Position numbers and translations under genes: made by a program. From contig NC_135785.1 of assembly GCF_051106095.1 (NCBI RefSeq), positions 219,467,045 through 219,531,044 on the forward strand: a DNA stretch of 64,000 bases, written 5' to 3'. This stretch comes from Pogona vitticeps. Lineage: Eukaryota; Chordata; Lepidosauria; Squamata; Agamidae. Below are positions 1 to 10,700 of this stretch, piece after piece (positions within the stretch are counted from its first letter, which is position 1; the number at the start of each line of letters is the position of its first letter). The notes under the pieces were generated by a model. It worked only from the letters and a program-made list of their open reading frames with translations, made no database searches and was not told where the DNA came from.

Positions 1-968
1 GATTTCAGTATTGAGCGCTTCAATTTATGGGTTTTGGAAGTTTTAGACAAAGTGGATGGAGCATCGGAGTGAGATGGTGTGGTCAATGGATGTTGTTTTG
101 AGGCTTCAGAAAGAGCCTTTTCCATTGCTTTGGTTTGTGAAGTGGCCTTACAAGGAGGTTGGGCCATTTTGGTTGGTTAAAGGGATTGTTCCCAAAGACA
201 AAGTTTTAATCTCAATAAGCGAGAACAGAGGACTCCGCGCTTGAAGTTCTTACAATGCTGGCAGGAGGATGTCTGGTGTGCCTCTCCCAAGCAAAAAAGA
301 CACTTGGCGTGGCTGTTGGAGAATGGTATTTTCTTATCACAGACCACGCAGTGTTTAAACAGATCCAAAGGGGCCATGAACAGGAGAAAATAATTTGAGG
401 GGGGAAAGCAATGATGGGGGGGTTTGCTCTGACCAGAGACCGAGCGAGGTAAAAAGGAAAAAATATCTCTGATGATAATAAATTTGATCTATTCTAATAG
501 TTAAAGGAAAAAAGATTGAAACTGGAAGGAATCAAGAATAAACTCTCTTTCTCTTTCACTCACAGGAGCAGAACCAGGAGGCTCTCAACACGGCGGTTGA
601 AAGAAACTGAAAGGACAGCCTTGGCGCCAAGATACTTATACGAGGGGGGAGGGGCCTTATTCTAATGTGTTTTTTGCTACCACAGAAGCCCTAGAACTTT
701 CCGATGAGGCTCTGCGCAGGTGCGGATCACCTAGGGTTTGATTCACAGAGGCCACAAAGAACTATGATTAATATTAAATTTGCACACAAAACCTCTTAAA
801 CTCTGGATTTTTAAGTTATGTAATCATCTTTGGAAATCAGAAGCCTGAACCATCATCAACTCACTATCACTTATGTCAAAATTTTCATCTATCAATCAGA
901 ATATGATTAGATCCCCATAACTGTCATTTCCAAGACATCTAAAATCTTCAGCTGTTCATGCCCTAAAT
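1..968. other. no gene seen
   Basis: Mixed-composition DNA. The open frames are short and resemble nothing I know. I see no repeat that I can name and no splice-bounded exon. Confidence 0.4.
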
Positions 969-1159
969 CAGCCATTCTCAATAGGGGCCATATGGCCCCC
1001 TGGGGGGCCCTGCCACATTTGAAGAGGGACACAGATTGAAAAATGTGAGCAGTTTCTGAAATATATTTGTTCATGTTGTTTCCTTGTTTGACAGGGGGGT
1101 CTGGAACATGAAAAGAGCTCCTAAAAGGGCCATGGCAAAAAAAAGCTTGAAAATAGTTG
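969..1159. mobile_element. hAT-like non-autonomous DNA transposon (MITE)
   Basis: The element starts CAGCCATTCTCAATAG and ends TTGAAAATAGTTG, which are imperfect terminal inverted repeats of the CAGNGNTTCTCAA type seen in hAT elements. It is flanked by CCCTAAAT (961-968) and CCCTATAT (1160-1167), an 8-bp target duplication with one mismatch. Eight base pairs is the length made by hAT transposases. It is 191 bp, has no coding capacity, and contains C- and G-rich runs near both ends. The exact family is not known to me. Confidence 0.7.
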
Positions 1160-1167
1160 CCCTATAT

Positions 1168-1830
1168 GAACTTAGTCAAGTCTACTCAGAAGTTTAATCT
1201 CCCTGTATTCAAGAGGGACTGCTTCCAAGCATGTGCCCTTTACTATTACAAAGCAGCTAAACAAGTTTTCCTTTACATACATCTTTCCATATATATCATT
1301 GTCCTCCTCATTCTGGGAATGAGAACTTTTCTGTCTGAAGGACCCCCACCTAATTCAAAATCCATGTATAAATCTTATGGCCCCAAAACAAAACTACAAA
1401 GCATAAACAGTTCTCTGACTCATCTTTCTAAGGCTACTTCCTGGAGATGGATAGCAGAACAGTATTTATTGGATTTTTACATTTTATTTATTGGAACATT
1501 TATTTATTAGGAAAAACCCTGTGTATAATCAAAACTCTGCTGCTCAGATCCATGCAATTCAAGAGAGAAGTGTACCTGCAAATTATGCTTTTGTATCCAG
1601 CAATTCGATCTGCATTTCACAAAGTATTTTTTGTATCTTTCTTATTCCTTTGTTTGTAGCCACTCTTCTACGGAAAACAAGCACTGGAAGCAATTTAAAG
1701 TCATTGTTTTTTAAGGTAAGGCTGGCCCAAGAGATTCTATGAAGGCTAAAGCATCCATCCCTCACCCCTAGGGCTACCACTTTTAAAATTTTTGTTGATC
1801 ATCCAGGCACCTATATCCTGCCTTTGTATA
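1168..1830. other. no gene seen
   Basis: AT-rich sequence with overlapping short frames on both strands. None looks like a known protein, and no repeat is recognised. Confidence 0.4.
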
Positions 1831-1834
1831 TCTT

Positions 1835-2016
1835 GTTGTTATGTGTTGTCAAGTCAGAATTTACTTACAGTGACCTAACAACTTTCAAGGTTAAGTGTGA
1901 TATTTAAGTGGTTTTTCTCATTTCATTTCCCATAGTGAATTTCCATGGCTGAGCAGGGATTCAAACCAGCTCTCCTGTGTCCTAGTCCATCACTCTATCC
2001 ACTACACCACACTAGG
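1835..2016 (-). mobile_element. tRNA-derived SINE
   Basis: Read on the minus strand, it begins with a tRNA-like head (GTGGTGTAGTGGATAGAG) and then a B-box-like GGTTTGAATCC (1957-1967), both parts of a pol III promoter. The body runs into a tail containing TTGTCAAGTCAGAATT and a 'gtgacc' motif. The same tail type occurs at 15.9 kb and 61.8 kb and at the 3' end of the LINE at 24.1 kb, which suggests that LINE supplied the copying enzyme. The copy is diverged. Confidence 0.7.
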
Positions 2017-2039
2017 TATATCTGACATGACACCTAAAG

Positions 2040-2770
2040 CAAGCTGCTTCATTGTGCTGCTTGGCAAGGTAGGCTGTGTCTCAAAAGATTAGTGCAGTCA
2101 TCTTCAAAATCACATGCCACTTCTGGAATCAAGTCACTGGACATGGAGACTTGGGGTTCTGCTAACTGCTAGGAAATCCAGTTCTTAGAAATTCCATAAC
2201 TCTACATTTTAAACAGCCCTTCTCTTTGCCAATCAATAGTTTTTAACAACATGACTAAATGGATTCCCAGATGGTGCAGAAAATATCTGTCGGCTCATAT
2301 TTTAAAGATGTCCTCCAAACTACTGGTAAGGAAGCAAACATGGAGCTCCTAACTAAACATCTGGGTCTATGCAAATTATGGGAGGGACAGTTAATTCATC
2401 ACAAGCAATGGGATGCTTACATAGTGAATATGGCTGAGTTTGGGAGACTTAATTTGGAAGAACACACCACAATGAAGGAAAAAATAAGAAACCATGTTGC
2501 TAAAGACAGAAAAATCCAGGAAAATGTGTACATCTATGACTTTTGTAGATATTAATGTTCTTCTCTTTTAAATAATGGACATACCCTTAGCATTCTTGCC
2601 TATCCCACGGACTAGTGCAGACATAAAGTCTAACTATGGTTTAAGTATTAGGCAGAGGTGTAAAATATCACTTCCTCCTCCTAAATTATGACTTAAGTGG
2701 GAATTCATGTGGTAGATAAGGCAGAGCGGAATGGGTAAAAAAATGTAAAGCCTAATCCTAACCCCCATCC
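2040..2770. other. no recognised gene; one 98-codon open frame
   Basis: An open frame at 2259-2555 (+) encodes about 98 residues rich in Glu, Lys and His. It matches no family I can name. It has no visible splice sites or promoter and could be a chance frame or the remnant of a LINE. The rest is AT-rich DNA. Confidence 0.3.
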
Positions 2771-2774
2771 CTAC

Positions 2775-3546
2775 GTTTGTAGGCATCCTTCAGTCTCAAG
2801 AGAATATGGTAACGTGCTCTGAATAGAGGTCTTGGAACAGCATCTAGTGTGGCTGAGAAAGCCAATTCGAGAGTGACAGTCCCTTCCACACTGAAGACAA
2901 ATACAATCTCTTTTCTGTCCAGCTCTTTGATTTTGCTGCTTTCGTGACTGCCTCTTTGCCTCGGCCTGCTGGACAAGGGTCTCTTCAAAATGGGAGAGGC
3001 TGTGACGCACCGCCTGTCTCCAGGCTGAACGCTCAGATGTCAACGTTTCCCATCTGTTGAGGTCCATTCCTAAGGCCTTCAGATCCCGCTTGCAGATATC
3101 CTTGTATTGCAGCTGGGTTTCCCTCTGGGGCGATTTTCCTGCACTAATTCTCCATATAGGAGATATTTTGGAATCCGACCATCAGCTCTTCTCATGACAT
3201 GCCCAAGCAAACGTAGACGTCACTGTTTCAGTATGTATACATGCTCAAAATTCCACCTCATTCCAGGACTACACTATTTGGAACTTTTTCCTGCCATGTG
3301 ATGCCAAGAATGCGTCAGAGACAACGCATATGGAACGTGTTCAGCTTCCTCTCCTGCCGTGCACAAAGGATCCAGGACTCACTGCAGTACAGGAGTGTAC
3401 TCAGGACACAAGCACTATAGACCTAGATATTGCTCTATGCCGTCAGCTTTTTGTTAAGCCATACTCTCTTTGTGAGTCTACAGAACCTGCATTTATCCAG
3501 CTTGACATCTAGAGACAGTCAGAGATCCTTGAGCCAAGGTACACCT
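2775..3546 (-). mobile_element. APE-type LINE, 3' fragment with Cys/His motif (copy 1 of 4)
   Basis: Minus-strand translation matches the C-terminal part of the LINE seen at 38.6-41.2 kb. From the VYLGS-like segment at 3546 it runs through 'CVLSTLLY', then MDLNRWETLTSERSAWR, and ends in the Cys/His motif CxxCGRDCHSRIGFLSHTRCC. In related elements this region follows the reverse transcriptase and probably binds nucleic acid. The copy is 5'-truncated, since the endonuclease and RT catalytic core are absent, and its frames are interrupted. The 3' edge is the conserved 'catccttcagtctc' at about 2785. I cannot fix the clade; annotation pipelines often label this family craniofacial-development-protein-2-like. 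Confidence 0.8.
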
Positions 3547-3604
3547 TTAGCCACTAAGTATATACCACCACAAGCCTTTTGTAAAACGCCAGACAACAGT
3601 TCAC

Positions 3605-3705
3605 TGGTTGTTGTGGGTTTTTCGGGCTTCTTGGCCGTGTTCTGAAAGTGGTTCTTCCTAACGTTTTGCCAGTCTCTGTGGCCGGCATCTTCAGAGGACA
3701 GCAAA
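3605..3705 (+). repeat. short interspersed repeat, family unassigned
   Basis: This stretch, from GGTTGTTGTGGGTTTTTCGG to 'ggcatcttcagaggacag', is about 85% alike to 50768-50866. The other copy is bounded by direct repeats. I associate the motif with a common squamate repeat, possibly Penelope-related, but cannot prove that. Confidence 0.55.
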
Positions 3706-3744
3706 TTAAAATATCCCCTGAAAATAAGCCCTAATGCATTTTTG
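3706..3744 (-). mobile_element. fragment of the TA-flanked MITE family at 8.77 kb
   Basis: The sequence around 'cctgaaaataagccctaatg' is the reverse complement of the internal part of the element at 8770-9005. No terminal repeat remains, so this is an internal fragment. Confidence 0.55.
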
Positions 3745-6700
3745 GAGCAGGGAAACATGGTAGTAAAAATTTACAAGGGGTATGTTAATATTGTAAGTAC
3801 CAGCTTTTCAGCACATTGGCTGAAATCATGTTGTTTAGTAAGATGCATGTAGAGTAGACCAGCTGAATCAGTAGTTTGGTGAGCCAAATCCTTTATAAGT
3901 TCCATTGATTCAATAGGCCTACTCCAGTTGCAATTTACTATGTTAAGAAACAGAATTTCAGCTACTGTATCAGAACATTAACTTAATTTCCAATAACTGT
4001 GCAGTAGCTTATTATGTGGAATGCCCGGACCAGAGAGGCCTATCTGGTGCCTATACAGTAGTACTCCCAGCACCAGATGGAGACCTTTTTATCCTCCCAT
4101 ATATTCTAATTTTAAAATTTCTGAGTACCTTCAGCTCTTCAATTTTTAGCACTTGCAGCTGCCAGTTCTACTTATATTTAGTCTTATGCTGTTCTTGTTT
4201 TTCTGCTTCTGGTCCTATAGTTATCAATGGTTACTTACAGTTTGAATAAGTGTATCATCTATAAGATAGAGTGTATAAACACACACACATATTCTATGTA
4301 GATAGATTCAATCCTCCAAGGTCTAAAAGGTGTACTAATTTTTAAAATTGGAACAGTACTAATTCAGTATTTCTGTGTTTATGCACTCGAAGGATCATTT
4401 CCAAAACAATATGAGCCCAAAGTATTAAATCAAAAGAAATACACAGAATTACTTTGTTACACTGCATTTCAAATTAAGTTTAAGTCAATGTTTGCATTAG
4501 TCCTTATAGTGTAACTAGGATAGTCTCAGGGTACACATACTGAAACAAGAATCTACCTCTTGACTTTGGATGCAACAATTGCCACTCCCTTCTGACACCA
4601 GGCTAAGTAACTCAGAAACAAAAGTACTGATTAAATCAATGTCATTTTCTGTAGCCTTCTAACTTTACAAGCTATGTGTTGGGTGGACTGGATCTTGATT
4701 AACTCAGAGAACTGATAAGATTCTAATTAGAGATTAATTTAATAGTTTCACACACAATCTCAGATTTTTTTGTCTGCATCAGAAAGACACTCAATGATTG
4801 CTTCAGAAGCTCTATTATATTTTGAGATTTTGTCTGGATTTCTTTGTCTGATTCCCCGATTTTGTTTAATTTTGTTATTTATTATTTATTTTGCCTGTAT
4901 ATGACACAAAGATTTCTTACTCATTTATTTCATGCTACTTCATGATAGTGTAAATGTCACTTCAACCCATTCTATGGCTTTGCAATATCAAAAATATACC
5001 AGAATAGGCTAGCTGCTCCAATGCTGGCACAGCATCAACAAGGCGGGGGGAATGCTTTGCTTCATAAATATTGTTTTATTCTTCTAGGCACATATTGTAA
5101 ACACATTAATCAGTTAATTAAAATAATAAATCAATGCAAACCCCCAAGATTAATTTCTTATATTTCTTGGAACTAAATTGAAGCCCTAATTTAAACAAAA
5201 ATCAGTCTGCTTTATCTGATACAAAGGTTGCCTGCTTTGTACTTTAGTCTGCAAGCACATCCTGACTTCATTCATTTCACTCTTCCTTCTTCTTCCATGA
5301 AGGCTGGCAACCAAGAGATTATTTCGTGGCATCTGATAGCCTCCCCCCAAAAAAGAAAATTAAATAAAAAAAGCCTCGAGGGGAGGCTACCACCCTCCCA
5401 AATTCCTGCCTGTTGGAATAAGAGTGCATAAAAATGACTCTCCTTATGTAAATTCTAGCACTCAAAATTTCAGCAAACAACCTTGAACATGCCGGTTTCA
5501 GATAATTTATGAAGCTCTGCAGTGTCAGACCTGGTTACAGCTTGGATGAAAGTCCACTAGATAATAACAGGAGATCTCCAAACAGTGGCTCTCTTGCCTA
5601 AACCCTGTAGAGCTACTAGCAGTCAAAGTTGATGATATGGTCCAATGATCTGACTCAGTATAAGGCTGCTTTCTAAGTTCTTCAACAGAATCGTGCTCCA
5701 GTCAGCACACAAAACATTCATATACAAGGGAGACATGACTCAGGAGTATGATTTAAACAGGGGAAGAAGCACATGGGGCAAGCCTTCCCTACTTATGATA
5801 ATCTCTGTTTAAACTGCATACATCCCTCTCCTGCCCATCTGATGGAGGGGATAGGATACCCAAAGCAATCTTAATCATGCAAAGGCTGCATGCTCAGAAT
5901 GGGGAAGAATGGGTTCAAATGAGCAATGCCCACATACACCATACACATGCGCACGCATACACATACATGCAGGTGCTACTCACAGCCCACCACCCAGATC
6001 CATATGTAAATGTCACTGAAAAAAACCAACAGCAAAAAATATATTGCTTGAAAACCACTGGCAGGTGTTAATTTGTTAGCATGCTTATTTCCTCAGCCCA
6101 CATTTTAATCACTTCCCATTTCCCTGAAAATAGCAGGAAGAATCTGGTAAAAACTAGTTATTATGAGTCAACTGACAAGAACTACTGTAGTTTTCCCCTC
6201 GTGTAATGAATGAATGGATAAACACATGAGCATTGAATCAAGGCTCACATTGCATCAGGGTTCATACAAAGGCAGGCAGCCCACCTGAAGCATGGGGGAG
6301 TAACAACAATTATATCAGAAGCAGCATTTGATTTGCCAGGCTGCACATTTCTCATCTCAGTTCTGAAACAAGGAAGAAGCCAAGCTCACGCCATTGCTGA
6401 AGAATGCAGTAAGATCTCCATTTTTACATTACTTCCATGTAAATATGCTTAGAAAATACATTTGTTGTGTTTATATGAAGCGTATGTACTTAGTTGTGAT
6501 AAAGAATTTGTTCATTTTGCCCAGCCATGAAACACTGAAGTGTTTCCAAACACATGATTCTCCTTATGTATTTTTTCCACAAGCCAGCATTGCACGTGAA
6601 TACTATAAATTTCATATAAGTAGTGTATACCCCAAAATAGGTGCTGAGCACACATATAAAATCCAAGGGTCTTACATTTTATTCATATGGAAACTGTTGA

Positions 6701-8765
6701 ATTAGGCACAGAATAATGCTATGTATACAAACAACATTACACACACATTAGAAGTGTATGTATCCCTCAGATTATAAGATTGTTCTCTGTCTTGAAAAAA
6801 AAATATAACATGACTGGGATAAAGAAGAAAAGAATTAACCTTAACTGTATTATCAGTTAGCCTCAGGTTGCATCTCAACTCAGCACCAAAATCTAAGAAT
6901 GCTTGCGGTTTACAAGATCTCTCTGCTCAGTTCACTAGAACATACGTACTGTCTTTCCAACATGCCTAATGAAGCAGAAAACAAAGATACAGTACTATGT
7001 TAGGTGAGATGCTTCTGTACCTCTGTCCATTCTATGTACGGGGGGGGGGGGGGAGGAGAAAAATGGATATCTTATGTACTCAGGATCTATGTATGGTATA
7101 TGTGTATAAGAATTTACAAACAGGCATGTCTGGAGCAAATAGCAGACAAGCAAGAGAATTTGTGGCCTATGCATTTTTGATAAGTTTCACAGCACATGAA
7201 TATTCCAAAAAAGATAATGTTTTGTGGTTGGAGTGTCCACAAGACAGGAACTATGTTGATGGAATGAACTGCGGAGGGGGGAGAGATACCAACAGTCTTT
7301 TAACCCAACTACACAAAATACTGCCCAGAGAAATGCAGCTTACCAGAGGAGTTCCTGAGAAAAACTTGGCAAGTGGCCATCAGTATGATTCACACAAGTT
7401 TAAAAATGAAGATTAAATACACAGTTTAGCATCTCTGCCCCCCCCTTCCCCCCTCAGCAGCAGAAGCCACCAAATGGAAGGCACATTTGGACTGGCCTGC
7501 TGTTTGCCCACTTCCTCCTGAGATGGTAGCTGTCCTGAAGGCACAAAGGGCCTACTCAGCACAGGCTGGTCTACAACTAGTGGCATGAAAGGGAACAGGG
7601 CACTTTTTCTGGGCCTTGAGTCAGTCTTGTGGATTAGTCAGTCTCATTGTTCCTGTAGTTGTTGTTGTTTTTTAAATTAAGATCTAATTACATCAACACC
7701 TTTGAAAGAGGCAAATACTGTATCACAAAACCTTGAATGGGTATTTCCTTTTGTCCCACAGCTACCACCTGAAAGAAAAGATGATAACAGCAACCTGGAG
7801 CCCTTTCTAAAAATGAACTCTCCCTCTTCATACACTGCAGTTTATGGCCTTACTAGCTGTGATTTACTACTCGCTGTGTCCCCTTGCCCCTCACACCCAG
7901 AGTTAGAGGGCCCATCACCCCATTCTTCTTTTCCTCTTAACACTCCTTGGCAGCGTTTATTTTCAGTCAGCTACCAAGGGGCCAATTAACGGTTCACTGT
8001 TGTTGAGCTCTGTGATTTACCTAATAGGAACTAGATTGGAATTAAATAGGGAACCAAACAGCCATGAGTAGGTATGAACATTACGGGCTGCATTCAAACA
8101 GGTGGGGATCCTTGATGCAAAGCAGCAAGCGTGAAGAACAACTGACTGTGAGAAAGCTTTAAATATGCAACAAGTTTTTTAGTAAAAGGTTTTGCATAGG
8201 CTTAGCTAAAAACAAAGCAAAACGCAAAATAAAGCCTCTGCAACTAGGTGATTTCACACAAATGAAACAGTCACAAATCAAAATAAGAAGTCTACAATGA
8301 ATCTACCTTTATGGCACACGAATTTTTCAAACATGTGGAAATACATAAATGAAATAAGGTATTTGCTTCCACGTGGTCCAGAAATGAGAGAAAACAACAG
8401 CCATGGAGCATATAAAGTTAAAAACGTGGAAACTTACAACACATCAATCTTGCATATAGCTAAAATGTTACTAGTTTTTCACAAAAATTCTGTCATCAGC
8501 ACAACCAACTCATTCCTGACAACAGAATTCACTGCTTCAATACTTCAAAACCAAAAATCTCACTTCGACTCTTAGCCTACACGCATTTAGCATTAGCCTA
8601 TTACCTATTGTCAGGATGTTTATAAAATCAAAACTCTGAAAGTCCATTATCAATATCCTACTCCATCTTCTGTATCCCATTTCACTTTTTCCCTACCCCA
8701 CAACCATGAGAACCGAGATCCAAATACTGCACTTCATGTCTAAAGAAATACAATATATGTGTGCA
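3745..8765. other. gene-free AT-rich stretch
   Basis: About 5 kb of AT-rich DNA without a recognisable exon. The open frames at 5228, 5877, 6394, 6997 and 7702 are short and unlike known proteins. A CA-rich stretch lies near 5940-5965 and a G run near 7040. The only repeat I can name is the SINE tail at 5555-5680. Confidence 0.4.
5555..5680 (+). mobile_element. SINE 3' tail, same type as the 5S-derived SINE
   Basis: The stretch ends in ATGATCTGACTCAGTATAAG followed by 'gctgctttct'. It matches the tail at 52250-52272 (GATTCAGTATGAGACAGCTT). The 5S-like head is absent, so this is a 5'-truncated copy or another SINE with the same tail. Confidence 0.55.
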
Positions 8766-8769
8766 TATA

Positions 8770-9005
8770 CCACGTTTCCCTATAAGACAGGGTCTTATAT
8801 TAATGTTTGCTCCAAAAAATGCATTAGGGCGTATTTTCAGGATATGTTTTATTTTACAGTCATGTCATCTTCTTCTGGTTGCTGCTCAATGTAGGGTTTC
8901 ACTTAACTGGGGCTTATTTTTGGGGTAGGGCTTATAATTACGAGCATGCAGAAAAATCATACTAGGGCTTATTTTCAGGTTAGGTCTTATTTTGGGGAAA
9001 CAGGG
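8770..9005. mobile_element. Tc1/mariner-like MITE
   Basis: The left end CCACGTTTCCCTATAAGAC and the reverse complement of the right end, CCCTGTTTCCCCAAAATAAG, form imperfect terminal inverted repeats of about 20 bp. TA dinucleotides lie at 8768-8769 and 9006-9007, as expected for Tc1/mariner insertion. The interior repeats 'gggcttatttt' blocks. It is 236 bp and non-coding. A fragment of the family is at 3706-3744. Confidence 0.7.
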
Positions 9006-9006
9006 T

Positions 9007-9060
9007 ACAATATATGGACTATTCACAATATATGGACTATTTACAATATATGTACTCACA
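9007..9060. repeat. 18-bp tandem repeat, three units
   Basis: Units ACAATATATGGACTATTC, ACAATATATGGACTATTT and a more diverged third unit abut the right end of the MITE. Confidence 0.85.
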
Positions 9061-10133
9061 AAAGCTTGCATTACAACAGATCTGTTTTAAAAGTGCCCAA
9101 ATATTTTGGGTTCCCCCCTCTTTTGTTTGCTTAGGTTGATATTATTGGGGTTTGTGTATGTACATGTGTATACATGAGTGTGTTACACATCACAACACCA
9201 TGCCACTGCTCTTCTGCTCTATGCTACATGTAGATTTGCCATGGACTCTACCCTTTGAGAAGAGGGGCAGAAAAATCTTGGGTGCATATCCTCCTATGGG
9301 TTGTTGTTTTTCAAGTGCTAAAAAGGAACTGTAGCGAAAGGTACCATGCTGGAATGTTGCCTATCAGGCATGCAGCATTTAAAAATATATGTATATGTTA
9401 CATTAAAATTACACTAAAATTACTTTTCATTTTAACACTATTGTGGAATATTTCAATAATCTTTTCCTTTAAATTACTATATAATAAAATACAGTAATGT
9501 ATTTTTCTTTATTGCTGAAACAGCATTTTAACTTTAACACTTTTGAATATATGTTTAAAAGTATTTAAAGTGTTCACTTGGTTCACTTGTATCATGGTTG
9601 CACTTGATACAATCATTTTTGTTTTTAAAAAGATGAAAGTGTGGCTGTGAAAACAATCCATGCCTAGGGTGACTGCAGGGAGGAAGATATGGAGGGGATG
9701 TAGCCTTACTCCAGACTTCCTGATCTGTTGCTTCATTCCAACTGCTGCTCTTCCTGACCCCCTCATCTACCAACTACCCCCCCCACTGATGTAAGTCCAG
9801 TTTTGTAAAAATGGCTGACATGTCAAATTAGACTAGGTTTTCATAATCAACCTATAACTTGTGCTAAACTACAAAAAATGGAAATAGAATTCTTTGCTCC
9901 CACATTAGTTAGCTAACTCCCTGGTATAAACCCGTTATCCAAGGTGCTAGTGACATCTCCATCCCATTCGTAAGGAAGTGTATTCACCACTATCGGCAGG
10001 ACGTTCCCCTTCTGCTTTAGATATCATTTTGAGGGATAAGGGCATGGTTGATGACTAGGGCATGCAGCACACCTCTGAAATGTTGGTGTGAGGTTCCACC
10101 CAATCCCTGACTTGTTCCTCCCCACGTTAAGGT
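9061..10133. other. no gene seen
   Basis: AT-rich DNA with no named repeat. The two overlapping minus-strand frames near 9509-9773 do not resemble a known protein. Confidence 0.4.
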
Positions 10134-10146
10134 GCCCCAGTAAATA

Positions 10147-10491
10147 AGGTAAAGGTAAAGATTCCCCTTGACATGTTTAGTTCAGTCGTGTCCGATTCTA
10201 GAGGGTGGTGCTCATATCGTTTTCAAGCCGAAGAGCCAGCGCTTGTCCGAAGACAGTTTCCGTTGTCACATGGCCAGCATGACTAGGGAACTCCGTTTTA
10301 CCTTCCCATCAAGGTGGTACCTATTTATCTACTCGCATTTGCATGCTTTCGAACTGCTAGGCTGGCGAGGAGCTGGGACAAAGCGATGGGAGCTCACTCC
10401 GTCACGTGGATTCGATCTTACAACTGCTGGTCTTCTGACCCTGCAGTACAGAGGCTTCTGCGGTTTAGCCCACAGCGCCACCATGTCCCTC
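10147..10491 (-). mobile_element. Sauria SINE, near full length
   Basis: Read on the minus strand, it has a tRNA-like head (GGTGGCGCTGTGGGCTAAAC), a B box AGATCGAATCC (10408-10418), a body, and a 3' tail with 'gaatcggacacgactg' and a GGTAAAG-type repeat (reverse complement of 'ggtaaaggtaaag'). The tail resembles the BovB 3' end ('gtcggacacgact'), which fits the established finding that Sauria SINEs are mobilised by BovB. A perfect 13-bp target duplication GCCCCAGTAAATA lies at 10134-10146 and 10492-10504. Its length of 345 bp fits a nearly complete element. Confidence 0.88.
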
Positions 10492-10599
10492 GCCCCAGTA
10501 AATAAATACATCAAATTCTGTACCACATAGCAAATAGCACTACTTTTCAAAGAGGTGGCTATGTTATAGTCTGTTTCAGTATATATAACAAACCAAACA

Positions 10600-10700
10600 G
10601 GACAAGAATAAAAACAGAAATATTATGGCACCTTAAAGATGAATATGTTTATTTCAGTCTAAGGTTTTGTGAATTATAACCCACTTCCTTAGACACACCC
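10600..10700 (+). repeat. interspersed repeat, family as at 23.33 kb
   Basis: The segment around 'ggcaccttaaagatgaatat' and 'ttttgtgaattataacccac' matches the arms at 23330-23395 and 23500-23570. The family is common in reptiles; I cannot assign its class. Confidence 0.5.

Noticed and set aside
10408-10418. A tRNA gene suggested by the B box
   Set aside because: No cloverleaf can be completed. The box belongs to the Sauria SINE, which is bounded by target duplications.
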